Origin: an uncultured Prevotella sp.
Lineage (GTDB): Bacteria; Bacteroidota; Bacteroidia; Bacteroidales; Bacteroidaceae
Assembly: GCA_900541575.1 (NCBI GenBank)
Contig: UQKO01000002.1
Coordinates: 36,951 to 100,950, forward strand
DNA length: 64,000 bases
Reading direction: 5' to 3'
This document shows, piece after piece, positions 25,286-33,571 of the stretch (positions are counted from its first letter, which is position 1; every line of letters starts with the position of its first letter). Both the position numbers and the translations under genes were made by a program. Under the pieces are notes generated by a model. The model ran no database searches and was not told where the DNA came from. It worked only from the letters and a program-made list of their open reading frames with translations.

Positions 25286-26158
25286 CTAGTATACTTCCAC
25301 AGAGTAGTAGCCTTCCCAGTTTTCGCCCTCATGGACACACTGGATATAAGGACGCTCTTCCACAGTACCCGTGAAGCCCTGGTGATCACAAAGGCCATAC
25401 CAAGGTTCGCAGCAGACAAAGGGCGTATGCACCCCCTTCGGACTCCAGAAAAGCCATACGGGAGCGGAACTTTCCACACGGGCAATAGCCTGCTTGTTGC
25501 GATTTAGCACACGAACGGCGCTAACTTGATGCTCATCGAAGATAAGCGCTTCGTGGCTAAAAGTTTCGACCGAAAGAGGCACGAGGCCATCTACCTCAGC
25601 GGGAACGGGGAATTTTTCATCCTCCAAGCACCCTTGTTCGCCTGCACGCAACACGTACTTTGCATCTCCCTCTAAATCTAGATAGCCATCCACGGCATTC
25701 GCCTCACTCCAATCTGGAAGGGCTATGGCAGGGTGTCCACCGAGTTGGAACCACAAATCGCAAGCACTAAGATTGTCTACGTGGAAATTGGCGCATAGTT
25801 TGCGTCCCTCTAAGCGGTAGGTCACCTTCAAGCGGAAGGCAAAGGGAAAAATCGCAAACGACCCCACTGTGCTGAATATTTGTAAACTTACGTAGTCATG
25901 GCCTTTCTCGGCTACACTCCATTCGGCACGACGCACAACACCATGCTTGGGGATGGAGATTTCTTGACCAGCAATGCGGCAAGTGCCATTCCACATTCCG
26001 CCCACAATGGGAAAAAGTATAGGCGAACGTCCGCGCCACCAACGTTCATCACCTTGCCACAGATATTCACGTCCCGTGGCCACATCCGTAATATTTTGAA
26101 CCTCTGCGCCTAGAGTACTTATCACCACGCGCAGTTCGTTGTTGCTTATGGTTATCAT
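25286..26158 (-). CDS. aldose 1-epimerase family protein
   Basis: 290 residues of the galactose-mutarotase fold. Early GAEVQNITDVATGREYLW and WRGRSPILFPIVGG (YihR/YeaD-like), the HDYVSLQI strand, FQLGGHPAIALP near residue 150 (catalytic His), and FVCCEPWYGLCD near 250 (catalytic Glu). It interconverts alpha and beta anomers of aldoses or sugar phosphates; the exact sugar is not determined. Lies where sufC/sufD would be expected after sufB, but the 154-bp gap argues for separate transcription. Confidence 0.88.
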   Translation of the reverse strand: MITISNNELRVVISTLGAEVQNITDVATGREYLWQGDERWWRGRSPILFPIVGGMWNGTCRIAGQEISIPKHGVVRRAEWSVAEKGHDYVSLQIFSTVGSFAIFPFAFRLKVTYRLEGRKLCANFHVDNLSACDLWFQLGGHPAIALPDWSEANAVDGYLDLEGDAKYVLRAGEQGCLEDEKFPVPAEVDGLVPLSVETFSHEALIFDEHQVSAVRVLNRNKQAIARVESSAPVWLFWSPKGVHTPFVCCEPWYGLCDHQGFTGTVEERPYIQCVHEGENWEGYYSVEVY

Positions 26159-26238
26159 GTTTTGTATATATAGGAGTTAATAGGTTGAAAAGTCAAACGA
26201 AATCGATACGTAAGCGGATTGTCTTTTTATATAGAACC

Positions 26239-26258
26239 ATGGACATACGGATGTCCAT
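26239..26258. repeat. short inverted repeat downstream of sufB
   Basis: ATGGACAT (26239-26246) and ATGTCCAT (26251-26258) form an 8-bp stem with a 4-nt loop in the 154-bp gap between sufB and the epimerase. No good T tract is present. Possible transcript end of the cvpA-sufB operon. Confidence 0.35.
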
Positions 26259-26312
26259 TGAAAAATAGCTACTTGCTAGCTGGTTCGTTATCGTGCTAAA
26301 TACATTATACTA

Positions 26313-27758
26313 CTATCCCACACTTCCCTCGAGCGATACGCTGAGGAGTTTCGTGGCTTCCACGGCAAACTCCATGGGGAGTTTGTTGATGACTTCCTTG
26401 GCATAGCCTCCCACAATGAGCGACACGGCATCTTCGGTGGGTATACCTCGTTGATTGCAATAGAGAAGTTGGTCTTCCGATATTTTTGAAGTGGTAGCTT
26501 CATGCTCCACGGTAGCATCAGGGTTGGCCACATCAATATATGGGAAAGTATGTGCACCACATTCTGAGCCTAGCAGCAAAGAGTCGCATGAAGAATAGTT
26601 GCGAGCACCAGCAGCCTTTGAGCCCACCTTGACGAGCCCACGGTACGAATTCTGACTTTTTCCCGCCGAGATACCCTTGGAAATAATCGTACTGCGCGTG
26701 TTGCGCCCGATATGAATCATCTTGGTGCCCGTATCGGCTTCTTGATGATTGTTGGTCACAGCCACGGAGTAGAATTCAGCCTGTGAATTGTCGCCCATGA
26801 GCACGCATGAAGGATACTTCCATGTGATGGCAGACCCTGTCTCTACCTGCGTCCACGAGAGTTTGGAGTTAGCACCGCGCAGTTGGCCTCGTTTTGTCAC
26901 GAGATTGTATACGCCGCCTCGGCCGTTCTTGTCGCCAGGATACCAATTTTGCACAGTAGAGTACTTTACCTCTGCATCTTCATTGACCACAATTTCTACA
27001 ATGGCAGCATGAAGTTGATTTTCATCGCGCATCGGTGCAGTACATCCTTCGAGATAACTCACGTAGCCTCCGTCGTCGCATACGATGAGCGTACGCTCAA
27101 ACTGTCCCGTATTACGAGCATTGATGCGGAAATACGTGGAAAGTTCCATGGGACAACGCACACCACGAGGAATGTATACAAACGAGCCATCGGAGAACAC
27201 AGCACTATTGAGTGCCGCGAAATAATTGTCGCGATAAGGCACCACAGAGCCTAGATACTTGCGCACCAACTCTGGATTCTCACGCACTGCTTCCGAAATA
27301 GAGCAGAAGATGATACCCTTCTCTTGGAGCTTTTCTTTGAAAGTTGTCTTCACACTGACGGAATCCATCACGGCATCTACCGCGACACCTGCCAACTGCA
27401 TGCGCTCTTCGAGAGGAATGCCCAGTTTGTCGAACGTCTTCATCAGTTCCGGATCGATTTCTTTCTCTCCCTCATCCTTTTGCTTTTTCGTTGGGTCGGC
27501 ATAATAGGAGATGGCTTGATAGTCTATTTGGGGCAAGCACACGTGTCCCCAATCGGGCTGCTCAAGTGTTTGCCAATAGCGGAAAGCTTTCAATCGGAAA
27601 TCGAGAAGCCATTCAGGTTCACCTTTCTTTTGCGAAATGAGCCGCACTACGTCCTCATTAAGTCCACGCTCAATGATTTCGGTGTGTATATCGGTGGTGA
27701 ACCCATATTCATATTTCTTGTCGGTAAATTCCTTTACCAGTTCGTTTTCGTTAGCCAT
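26313..27758 (-). CDS. sufB: Fe-S cluster assembly protein SufB
   Basis: 481 residues, full length. N-terminal KEFTDKKYEYGFTTDIHTEI, then FKEKLQEKGIIFCSISEAVR, the core beta helix with CDDGGYVSYLEGCTAPMRDE, WYPGDKNGRGGVYNLVTKRG and DSLLLGSECGAHTFPYIDV (conserved Cys near residue 405), ending AKEVINKLPMEFAVEATKL. Scaffold for Fe-S cluster building in the SufBC2D complex. In most Bacteroidales sufC and sufD follow at once; here they are absent from the window. It follows cvpA by 24 bp. Confidence 0.96.
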   Translation of the reverse strand: MANENELVKEFTDKKYEYGFTTDIHTEIIERGLNEDVVRLISQKKGEPEWLLDFRLKAFRYWQTLEQPDWGHVCLPQIDYQAISYYADPTKKQKDEGEKEIDPELMKTFDKLGIPLEERMQLAGVAVDAVMDSVSVKTTFKEKLQEKGIIFCSISEAVRENPELVRKYLGSVVPYRDNYFAALNSAVFSDGSFVYIPRGVRCPMELSTYFRINARNTGQFERTLIVCDDGGYVSYLEGCTAPMRDENQLHAAIVEIVVNEDAEVKYSTVQNWYPGDKNGRGGVYNLVTKRGQLRGANSKLSWTQVETGSAITWKYPSCVLMGDNSQAEFYSVAVTNNHQEADTGTKMIHIGRNTRSTIISKGISAGKSQNSYRGLVKVGSKAAGARNYSSCDSLLLGSECGAHTFPYIDVANPDATVEHEATTSKISEDQLLYCNQRGIPTEDAVSLIVGGYAKEVINKLPMEFAVEATKLLSVSLEGSVG

Positions 27759-27782
27759 ACGTATATTATATAGGTATAGTCC

Positions 27783-28355
27783 TTATTTCGTCTTAGTATC
27801 AGCCTTGTGGCTGCTCATGTCTACCCAGATGGTGTCCGACTTCTGAACAGAAGCAGAATCTGCAGGAGTTGCTGCGCCGTTGCTACCCTCGGCAGAACCT
27901 TCTTCGTCAGAGAAGAACATACCGAGCGCACCAGCCACGGGAGTGTAGAGTTTCGACGTTGCCACTTTCTCTTGGTTCATGATGCCAAGTTCTTGCATTA
28001 CGTTGAACACGCAACTCAATATGACAAGATATTTCAGCAAGCATACCACTGCACCGAGTATTGCGTTGGGCATGCCCAATCGGAAGGTCTTGAGCGAACG
28101 CGTGAGCACATTGGCCACAAAGCCTAAAGCGATAGGCACAATGATCCACAGGAGCAAGAAGGCTATGATGCTGGTCACCATGTTGGTCTCCGATCCATTC
28201 ACAGCCAAGAAGTCGTGGCCATATCGATAGCAGGTGGCTGCTATGAGCAAGCCCACGAGTATACCAAAGGTCGACATCAACTCGTTGATAACGCCTGCAC
28301 GCCATCCACTGAAGAGTGCCCACAGAGCTACTATGATAATAAATAGGTCTATCAT
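27783..28355 (-). CDS. CvpA family membrane protein
   Basis: 190 residues. Four hydrophobic helices in the first 130 residues, beginning MIDLFIIIVALWALFSGWRA with the conserved G-G motif, later VTSIIAFLLLWIIVPIALGF. An acidic/Ser-rich cytoplasmic tail follows (SDEEGSAEGSNGAATPADSA). CvpA was first linked to colicin V production; its molecular role is unsettled. Probably the first gene of a cvpA-sufB transcript, a pairing typical of Bacteroidales. Confidence 0.88.
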   Translation of the reverse strand: MIDLFIIIVALWALFSGWRAGVINELMSTFGILVGLLIAATCYRYGHDFLAVNGSETNMVTSIIAFLLLWIIVPIALGFVANVLTRSLKTFRLGMPNAILGAVVCLLKYLVILSCVFNVMQELGIMNQEKVATSKLYTPVAGALGMFFSDEEGSAEGSNGAATPADSASVQKSDTIWVDMSSHKADTKTK

Positions 28356-28358
28356 TGT

Positions 28359-28416
28359 AAGTATGAAGTATGAAGAATGAAGTATTATATCCTCTCAGAG
28401 GAAAGTATGAAGTATT
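28359..28416. repeat. short AT-rich direct repeats upstream of cvpA
   Basis: AGTATGAAGTAT recurs with slight change at 28360-28371 and 28404-28415, with GAAGAATGAAGTATTA between. It flanks CCTCTCAGAGG (28391-28401), a small palindrome. It lies just upstream of cvpA and may be a remnant of repeat expansion or overlap the promoter. Confidence 0.35.
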
Positions 28417-28467
28417 ACTTCCTTATGAGAGGGAACCTTTGATATCAGAGCATTCATTTCCGCCCGA

Positions 28468-29037
28468 TTAGTTCATAATCACAAGCAAATCATTCGCTTG
28501 ATTGTATACCACGCTACGATAGCGCAGAAGGGGTTGACCTGGGTCGCCGCTCACCACGATGCCATCGCTTTGGAGGTCGTATATGCGGTGACAACGGCTG
28601 CACGAAAGTCGTTCTCCACTCAAGGTGAGTTCTTTCGTTATCATGGCATCACCTGCATAGCAGTTGGGACATGCTAAGTCGTAAGCAAGGAGAGGCATTT
28701 GTCCGTTGAGGTCGGGCGTAGAGGCTATGCCTACAACGAAGCCCGCCACACACTCCGGCTGTCCATAATTTCGCACCACATCGGTGATAGGCCAAGAACT
28801 CGAAGTGCCCGTAGGCCCCGTGAAGAGGAACTGCGAGGTGCCGATACGGATTGTGCAAAACATACCTTGATTACGCACGGCTGAGAGCAAAGGCGCACTC
28901 GCCGATACGGGACGAAACTGCAAGAATGCCCTAATGTGAGCATAGCGGTCGGTTGCCTTTTCTGCACAGCCCGTAGCGAGAAGCATGATCCCGAAGCCAA
29001 GAGCTATTTGCAGCGTAATTCGAAGCAAGCGATTCAT
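28468..29037 (-). CDS. Rieske-like lipoprotein with altered metal motif
   Basis: 189 residues from the ATG at 29037, which gives a clean lipoprotein signal (MNRLLRITLQIALGFGIMLL then ATGC near residue 24); an ATG nine codons upstream is possible. The C-terminal half has the layout of a Rieske domain, but the first pair reads CPNC instead of CxH, followed by LSCSRCHRIYDLQSDG. The site therefore offers Cys-x2-Cys and Cys-x2-Cys-His, closer to a zinc ribbon or a Cys4 iron site. Bacteroidales have similar predicted lipoproteins; the function is unknown. Confidence 0.7.
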   Translation of the reverse strand: MNRLLRITLQIALGFGIMLLATGCAEKATDRYAHIRAFLQFRPVSASAPLLSAVRNQGMFCTIRIGTSQFLFTGPTGTSSSWPITDVVRNYGQPECVAGFVVGIASTPDLNGQMPLLAYDLACPNCYAGDAMITKELTLSGERLSCSRCHRIYDLQSDGIVVSGDPGQPLLRYRSVVYNQANDLLVIMN

Positions 29038-29130
29038 AGGCAGAGATGTGTTATAACGCGTCATTCCCCAAAATGATAGTCTCCTTCCTTAAAGGGAGCC
29101 AAATGACGGAAGTCCTTTTTATAGAATAAT

Positions 29131-30492
29131 CTATTCCTTTATACGGATAATCAAATTGGAAAGGATAGCAGCAAGTCCGCCCGTGGTGATCCCCGAAGAG
29201 AAGATGCTACGCAGCGTATCTGGCAATTGGCTAAGAATCTCGGGAACGAGTTCCACGCTCAATCCAAGCGAGAAACTGATAGCCATGACGAGAGTGGCTT
29301 TGCGATTAATGGTTTGCGAAGCTATGATGCGAATGCCTGCTGCGGCCACCGTGCCAAACATAAGCAGTGTGGCTCCGCCCAATACAGGTGAGGGCATAAG
29401 CGAGAATACTATGCCCACGGCGGGGAATATGCCCAACACCACAAGCATCGCGGCAATAAAGTAACCGACATAGCGGCTTGCCACTCCCGTGAGCTGAATC
29501 ATACCATTATTCTGAGCAAAGATGCTATTGGGGAAAGAAGAGAAGAGCAGGCCAGCAAGCATGGAGTTGAATCCATCAGCTAGGATGCCGCCCTCGGCAC
29601 GTTTCATAAAGGTATCACCCTCCACGGGTTCGCCCGATATGAGCGAATTAGCGGTAATATCACCATAGGCTTCGATTGAAGTGATAAGATATACCAAGCC
29701 GAGCCCTATGATAGACGATATATTAAAATTCAGTCCATACTTGAATGGATTGGGATAGTTGAATCCGCCATAGCTCTGCACGGAACCGAAATCAACCATG
29801 CCGAGAGCCCAAGCTAAGGCATAGCCCACCACAAGACCTATCACGATGGAACCCATGCGTAGGTAGCGATTACTGCTGCGATTGAAAAATACAATGAGCA
29901 CCAACACAAGGGCGGCAATGCCCACATTCTCAAACGAGCCAAAAGTGCCCGCAGCCTTAGCCGCTTCGCCTCCTCCGCAAGCAGTGATGCCTACTTTAAT
30001 AAGCGACATACCGATGAGTGTCACCACAACGCCACTCACGAGGGGAGTGATAACACGGCGCGCATATTTAAGGATACGGCTCACAAACATTTCGACGAAC
30101 GACCCCGCTACTGTGGCGCCAAAGATGGTGGCCAATCCGCCGTCGAAGCCGGCAGAGATGATGGGGCCTATAAATGAGAAACTCGTGCCTTGGATGCAGA
30201 GCAATCCGCAACCAATGCCTCCAAGCCGGCGGCATTGGATAAAAGTGGCTACCCCCGACACCATGAGCGACATTGACACAAGGAAACTCGTGGTCTGAGT
30301 GTCAAGTTTCAAGGCGTTAGCTATGATGAGCGGTGGCGTAACAATGGCTACGAATATGGCTAGCAAGTGCTGCGCTGCTGCGAAAAGCGTTTCGCGCAGA
30401 GGCGGACGGTCGTTGAGCCCATAGATTAAGCCTGTCTTGACTGACTCTGAGGAGTTCTGCATGGCTACTGAGGATTTATCTTTCGTAGCCAT
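29131..30492 (-). CDS. xanthine/purine permease (NCS2 family)
   Basis: 453 residues, about 14 membrane helices. Conserved GIGCGLLCIQGTSFSFIGPI near residue 92 (a substrate-contact region in NCS2), VTPLVSGVVVTLIGMSLIKV near 147, and the SIEAYGDITANS helix with FASFPNSIFAQNNG-type motif SSFPNSIFAQNNGMIQLTGV near 320 (QNNG). A proton symporter for xanthine, uric acid or uracil; pairing with xpt favours xanthine. It overlaps the xpt 3' end by 17 bp, so the two are translationally coupled. Confidence 0.9.
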   Translation of the reverse strand: MATKDKSSVAMQNSSESVKTGLIYGLNDRPPLRETLFAAAQHLLAIFVAIVTPPLIIANALKLDTQTTSFLVSMSLMVSGVATFIQCRRLGGIGCGLLCIQGTSFSFIGPIISAGFDGGLATIFGATVAGSFVEMFVSRILKYARRVITPLVSGVVVTLIGMSLIKVGITACGGGEAAKAAGTFGSFENVGIAALVLVLIVFFNRSSNRYLRMGSIVIGLVVGYALAWALGMVDFGSVQSYGGFNYPNPFKYGLNFNISSIIGLGLVYLITSIEAYGDITANSLISGEPVEGDTFMKRAEGGILADGFNSMLAGLLFSSFPNSIFAQNNGMIQLTGVASRYVGYFIAAMLVVLGIFPAVGIVFSLMPSPVLGGATLLMFGTVAAAGIRIIASQTINRKATLVMAISFSLGLSVELVPEILSQLPDTLRSIFSSGITTGGLAAILSNLIIRIKE

Positions 30493-31060
30493 CTTCCTTT
30501 ATTTTGATTTCGCAGTTGTCGAGACTTTCAATAATAGCGAGCGATTCCACGTGTAACCCCATACTGCGAAGCTCATCTCCGCCATGCTGGAAAGCTTTCT
30601 CAATAAGGAATCCCATGCCCATGAGTTCGGCACCCGCCTGCTTCACAAGATCGATTACACCTTTGGCTGCATTGCCATTGGCTAGGAAATCATCAATGAA
30701 GAGCACCTTGTCGCCTGGGCAGAGATAGTCGCTACTTACGCAGACATCATATGAGCGTTGCTTTGTGAAGGAGAACACCTGTGTGGCAAGCATACGCTCC
30801 ATCGTGCTGGGCGTTTTTTTCTTAGCAAACACCACAGGGAGTTCGAGCAGATAGCCCACCATAATGGCAGGAGCAATACCGCTAGCTTCGACGGTGATGA
30901 TTTTGTTGATATCCGTGCTAGCAAAGCGACGAACAAACTCCACTGCCATGGACTTCATTAGGATGGGGTCCATTTGGTGGTTGATAAAGTTATCTACTTT
31001 CAGTATGCCTCCTTCGAAGCATTTACCATCGCGCAAGATACGTTCTTTTAGGGCTTTCAT
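30476..31060 (-). CDS. xpt: xanthine phosphoribosyltransferase
   Basis: 194 residues. Starts MKALKERILRDGKCFEGGIL, carries the Xpt-type FINHQMDPILM and ITVEASGIAPAIM near residue 60, and the PRPP-binding loop VLFIDDFLANGNAAKGVIDL near 120. It converts xanthine and PRPP to XMP for GMP salvage. It lies 42 bp after cysN and overlaps the permease gene; cysN-xpt-permease may form one transcript. No purine riboswitch fits in the short gap. Confidence 0.94.
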   Translation of the reverse strand: MKALKERILRDGKCFEGGILKVDNFINHQMDPILMKSMAVEFVRRFASTDINKIITVEASGIAPAIMVGYLLELPVVFAKKKTPSTMERMLATQVFSFTKQRSYDVCVSSDYLCPGDKVLFIDDFLANGNAAKGVIDLVKQAGAELMGMGFLIEKAFQHGGDELRSMGLHVESLAIIESLDNCEIKIKEDGYER

Positions 31061-31102
31061 GATGCGAATATGCTATTAATATGCTTATATGCTAATGTGT
31101 GG

Positions 31103-32599
31103 TTATCGCTTCACCTTCACCTCGATGCCTTGACGGCTGAGGTCTTTCACCGCCTTTTCAATCGCGTCGTAGTGTTCGGGTGCGATACCCAATTTGGGCA
31201 AGTCGAGCACAGGCAGTGCATCGTCGGAGTGAAGCTGTTCTTCAGCCACGGGTCCTACAATCATACCCACACACGAGGTATTATTGGTGATCGGGTCAAT
31301 CAGGATAAACGCGCCCGTAGGCTTGTTGTCCTTATAAGCGTCGAAGAAGAGTTCCTTTGAAGTCACGATGACGGCTTGACCTATTTCGTTGAGTTCCAAG
31401 TGGTCTACGTCGCTTTTCTCAAGCGTGTTGACGTCGATCTTATAGTCGAAGTGGTCGATGCGGCAGCGCGTGGTGTTGGTGGTCTGCTTCAGATAGAACG
31501 ATTTGTTCACGTCCATAGGCTGTTCGTCCATCCATACAAGAGTAGCGCGGAAGTGACGGCCTACGTTGGGCACATTGTCAGGATGTACAATCATTTCACC
31601 ACGCGAAATATCTATTTCATCCTCAAGCTGAAGCGTCACACACTGAGGCGGGAAGGCATAGTCGAGGTCGCCATCGTAAGTAACGATGCGCTTCACGTGG
31701 CTTCGCTTTCCTGAAGGAAGAGCCATCACCTCGTCGCCCTTGCGCACCACGCCGCTAGCAATCTTTCCGCTGAAACCGCGGAAGTCGAGGTCGGGACGAA
31801 GCACGTACTGCACGGGGTAACGGAAGTCCTTGAGGTTGTGGTCGTTGCCCAAGTGCACAGTCTCCAAGAATTCGAGCAGAGCCGGCCCATCATACCAAGG
31901 TGTGCGCTCGCTGCGAGTCACCACATTATCACCCTCGAGAGCCGAGAGAGGAATGCAGCGCACGTCGGGGATATCGAATGTGTGGATAAATTCCTCGAAA
32001 TCGCTCACGATTTTGCGGAACACCTTTTCATCGAAATCTACGAGATCCATCTTGTTGACAGCCAACACGAGATGCTTGATGCCTAGTAGCGAGCAAAGGA
32101 AAGTGTGACGACGTGTCTGCGTAATCACACCCGTACGAGCATCGACCAGGATAATGGCCAAGTTGGCAGTCGATCCACCCGTAATCATGTTGCGCGTATA
32201 TTGCTCGTGTCCCGGGCAGTCGGCGATGATAAACTTACGCTTGTTGGTAGAGAAATATCGGTAGGCCACGTCGATGGTGATACCCTGCTCACGCTCGGCC
32301 TTTAGTCCGTCACAGAGCAGAGCATAGTCAATCTGCCCTGCACCGGCATTGCCCACACGCTTAGAGTCGCGTTCAAGTGCCGAGAGTTGGTCTTCGTAGA
32401 GCTTTTTGGAGTCGAAGAGCAGACGTCCGATGAGGGTAGATTTACCATCATCCACCGATCCTGCGGTGAGCAGTCTGAGGAGGTCTTTCTTTTCGTCCTG
32501 ATCGAGGTATTCTTCAATAGAGAGCTTGTGTCCGTCTACGATCATGCTCTCTTCATTCGGATTATTCTTGTTCGTTTTATTCTCAGTCATGAGTGCCAT
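31103..32599 (-). CDS. cysN: sulfate adenylyltransferase subunit 1 (CysN GTPase)
   Basis: 498 residues, or 495 from the second ATG at 32590. G1 motif GSVDDGKSTLIGRLLFDSK near residue 47, switch II DCPGHEQYTRNM near 125, G4 NKMDLVDF near 186, G5 SAL near 224, then EF-Tu-like beta-barrel domains 2 and 3 with DLDFRGFSGKIASG. It is the GTPase subunit that, with CysD, makes APS from sulfate and ATP. No C-terminal CysC kinase domain is fused. cysD, normally directly upstream, is absent here; instead the start is preceded by its own promoter and a repeat element. Confidence 0.95.
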   Translation of the reverse strand: MALMTENKTNKNNPNEESMIVDGHKLSIEEYLDQDEKKDLLRLLTAGSVDDGKSTLIGRLLFDSKKLYEDQLSALERDSKRVGNAGAGQIDYALLCDGLKAEREQGITIDVAYRYFSTNKRKFIIADCPGHEQYTRNMITGGSTANLAIILVDARTGVITQTRRHTFLCSLLGIKHLVLAVNKMDLVDFDEKVFRKIVSDFEEFIHTFDIPDVRCIPLSALEGDNVVTRSERTPWYDGPALLEFLETVHLGNDHNLKDFRYPVQYVLRPDLDFRGFSGKIASGVVRKGDEVMALPSGKRSHVKRIVTYDGDLDYAFPPQCVTLQLEDEIDISRGEMIVHPDNVPNVGRHFRATLVWMDEQPMDVNKSFYLKQTTNTTRCRIDHFDYKIDVNTLEKSDVDHLELNEIGQAVIVTSKELFFDAYKDNKPTGAFILIDPITNNTSCVGMIVGPVAEEQLHSDDALPVLDLPKLGIAPEHYDAIEKAVKDLSRQGIEVKVKR

Positions 32600-32660
32600 T
32601 TAGCTGTTTACTATTCTTACATTCACTGTGCCTTAGAGCAACAGTTATGGTATTTGGGTG

Positions 32661-32790
32661 CAAAGTTAGTGCAAGGCGAGAGAAATACAAAAGAAAAGCA
32701 AGCTTTTGTTTGGTATTTCCGAGCCGCAGCCTAACTTGCACGTAGCAAAAGTTAGTGCAAACCGAGCGCAATACAAAATGAAAGTCGCAA
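32661..32790 (-). promoter_or_regulatory. cysN promoter within an AT-rich dyad element
   Basis: On the minus strand: TTTG (complement 32688-32691), 19 nt, TAACTTTG (complement 32661-32668), 62 bp before the cysN ATG. Arms GAAATACAAAAGAAAAGC (32682-32699) and GCTTTTGTTTGGTATTTC (32702-32719) are imperfect complements. Outer arms GTGCAAG (32670s) and CTTGCAC (32735-32741) extend it. A second promoter-like half follows at 32751-32775 (TTAGTGCAAACCGAGCGC). This repeats the layout at leuS. Confidence 0.7.
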
Positions 32791-32947
32791 TACTTTTATT
32801 TTTATTGCCGAGCATAAACCCAACTTTCGTGTCAAAACGAGCTTTGGTAAACTCATTTACAAATGGTTGTCCACTATCTATTTCTGCTTCTCATTCTATT
32901 CTTCTAATAAAATATCTTGGCATTTGAGTTTCTATATAGGAGATATA

Positions 32948-33358
32948 GAATCCTTACCAGTTTATCGGCTCTGTGAAATGCTACGTTGTTCAAGTTCTTC
33001 CAAGACAACGTTTTGTTGACTTCGTATATGCCGTTCCAAGGTGTACGTCTTTCCGTCCACAGATGTACATCTTTCCGTCTACAGATGCCCAGTTGTAGCT
33101 TTACCGCTGCCGTCCGGTAAAGCTACCGCTGCCGTCCGGTAGAGCGTTTACCGCCCAGTGAACGACGGGAAAATCTTCATCTAGAAACGGGAAGACATAG
33201 GTTTTAGCTTGATAATGACGAAGTTCGGAGTACTCCGTCGCTGCTTATGCATTTCTCCGTTCACAAAGGGGTATTTTTTATCTACGCAGAGAGAATTTGT
33301 ACGCGCCGAAAAGAGACTGTGTCTTCGCACCAAAAAACTAAATAAAAGGACTATCCTC
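32948..33358 (-). repeat. 22-bp-register palindrome array element, copy 2 (inverted)
   Basis: Homologous to 11630-12089 and 52002-52371 in reverse orientation (its complement contains CGATAAACTGGTAAGG at one end and TCATTATCAAGCTAAAAC near 33203-33220). Core palindrome centres at 33044.5, 33066.5, 33088.5, 33110.5, 33132.5 and 33154.5, exactly 22 bp apart. Units, left to right: GTGTAC with weak flanks; AGATGTACATCT; CTACA/TGTAG (33079-33083, 33094-33098); AGCTTTACCG/CGGTAAAGCT (33097-33106, 33115-33124); CTACCG/CGGTAG (33123-33128, 33137-33142); CGTT/AACG around the type-A CCGCCCAGTG (33145-33164). Adjacent arms share AGCT at 33121-33124. No ORF spans it. Confidence 0.82.
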
Positions 33359-33410
33359 ACCCAGTATCAGTGGGAGGGAAAAAGAACTTAAAAGGAAGAA
33401 CAACACATTA

Positions 33411-33488
33411 AATCTGCAACCCCATAAAAAAGCAAAGTGAACTGAAACATTCTTTTTCAGACACTTTGTTTTTTTATGGGGTTGCAGA
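33411..33488. terminator. long nested hairpin right of array copy 2
   Basis: ATCTGCAACCCCATAAAAAA plus GCAAAGTG (33411-33438) pairs along its whole length with CACTTTG (33461-33467), a T run and ATGGGGTTGCAGAT (33475-33488). An inner stem is formed by CTGAAA / TTTCAG near 33441-33459. It lies 84 bp beyond the sulfatase stop (33572), so it is probably the sulfatase terminator on the minus strand. Confidence 0.75.
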
Positions 33489-33571
33489 TTTTAAGGCACT
33501 ACAAAAAAGAATCTGTGAAGTATGCGAACTCGCATTATGGGTGATGCGTTGTCCGCAGTGCAGAAGCGGAA

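Noticed and set aside
31061..31102. Purine riboswitch before xpt
   Set aside because: Only 42 bp separate cysN and xpt; no room for the aptamer.
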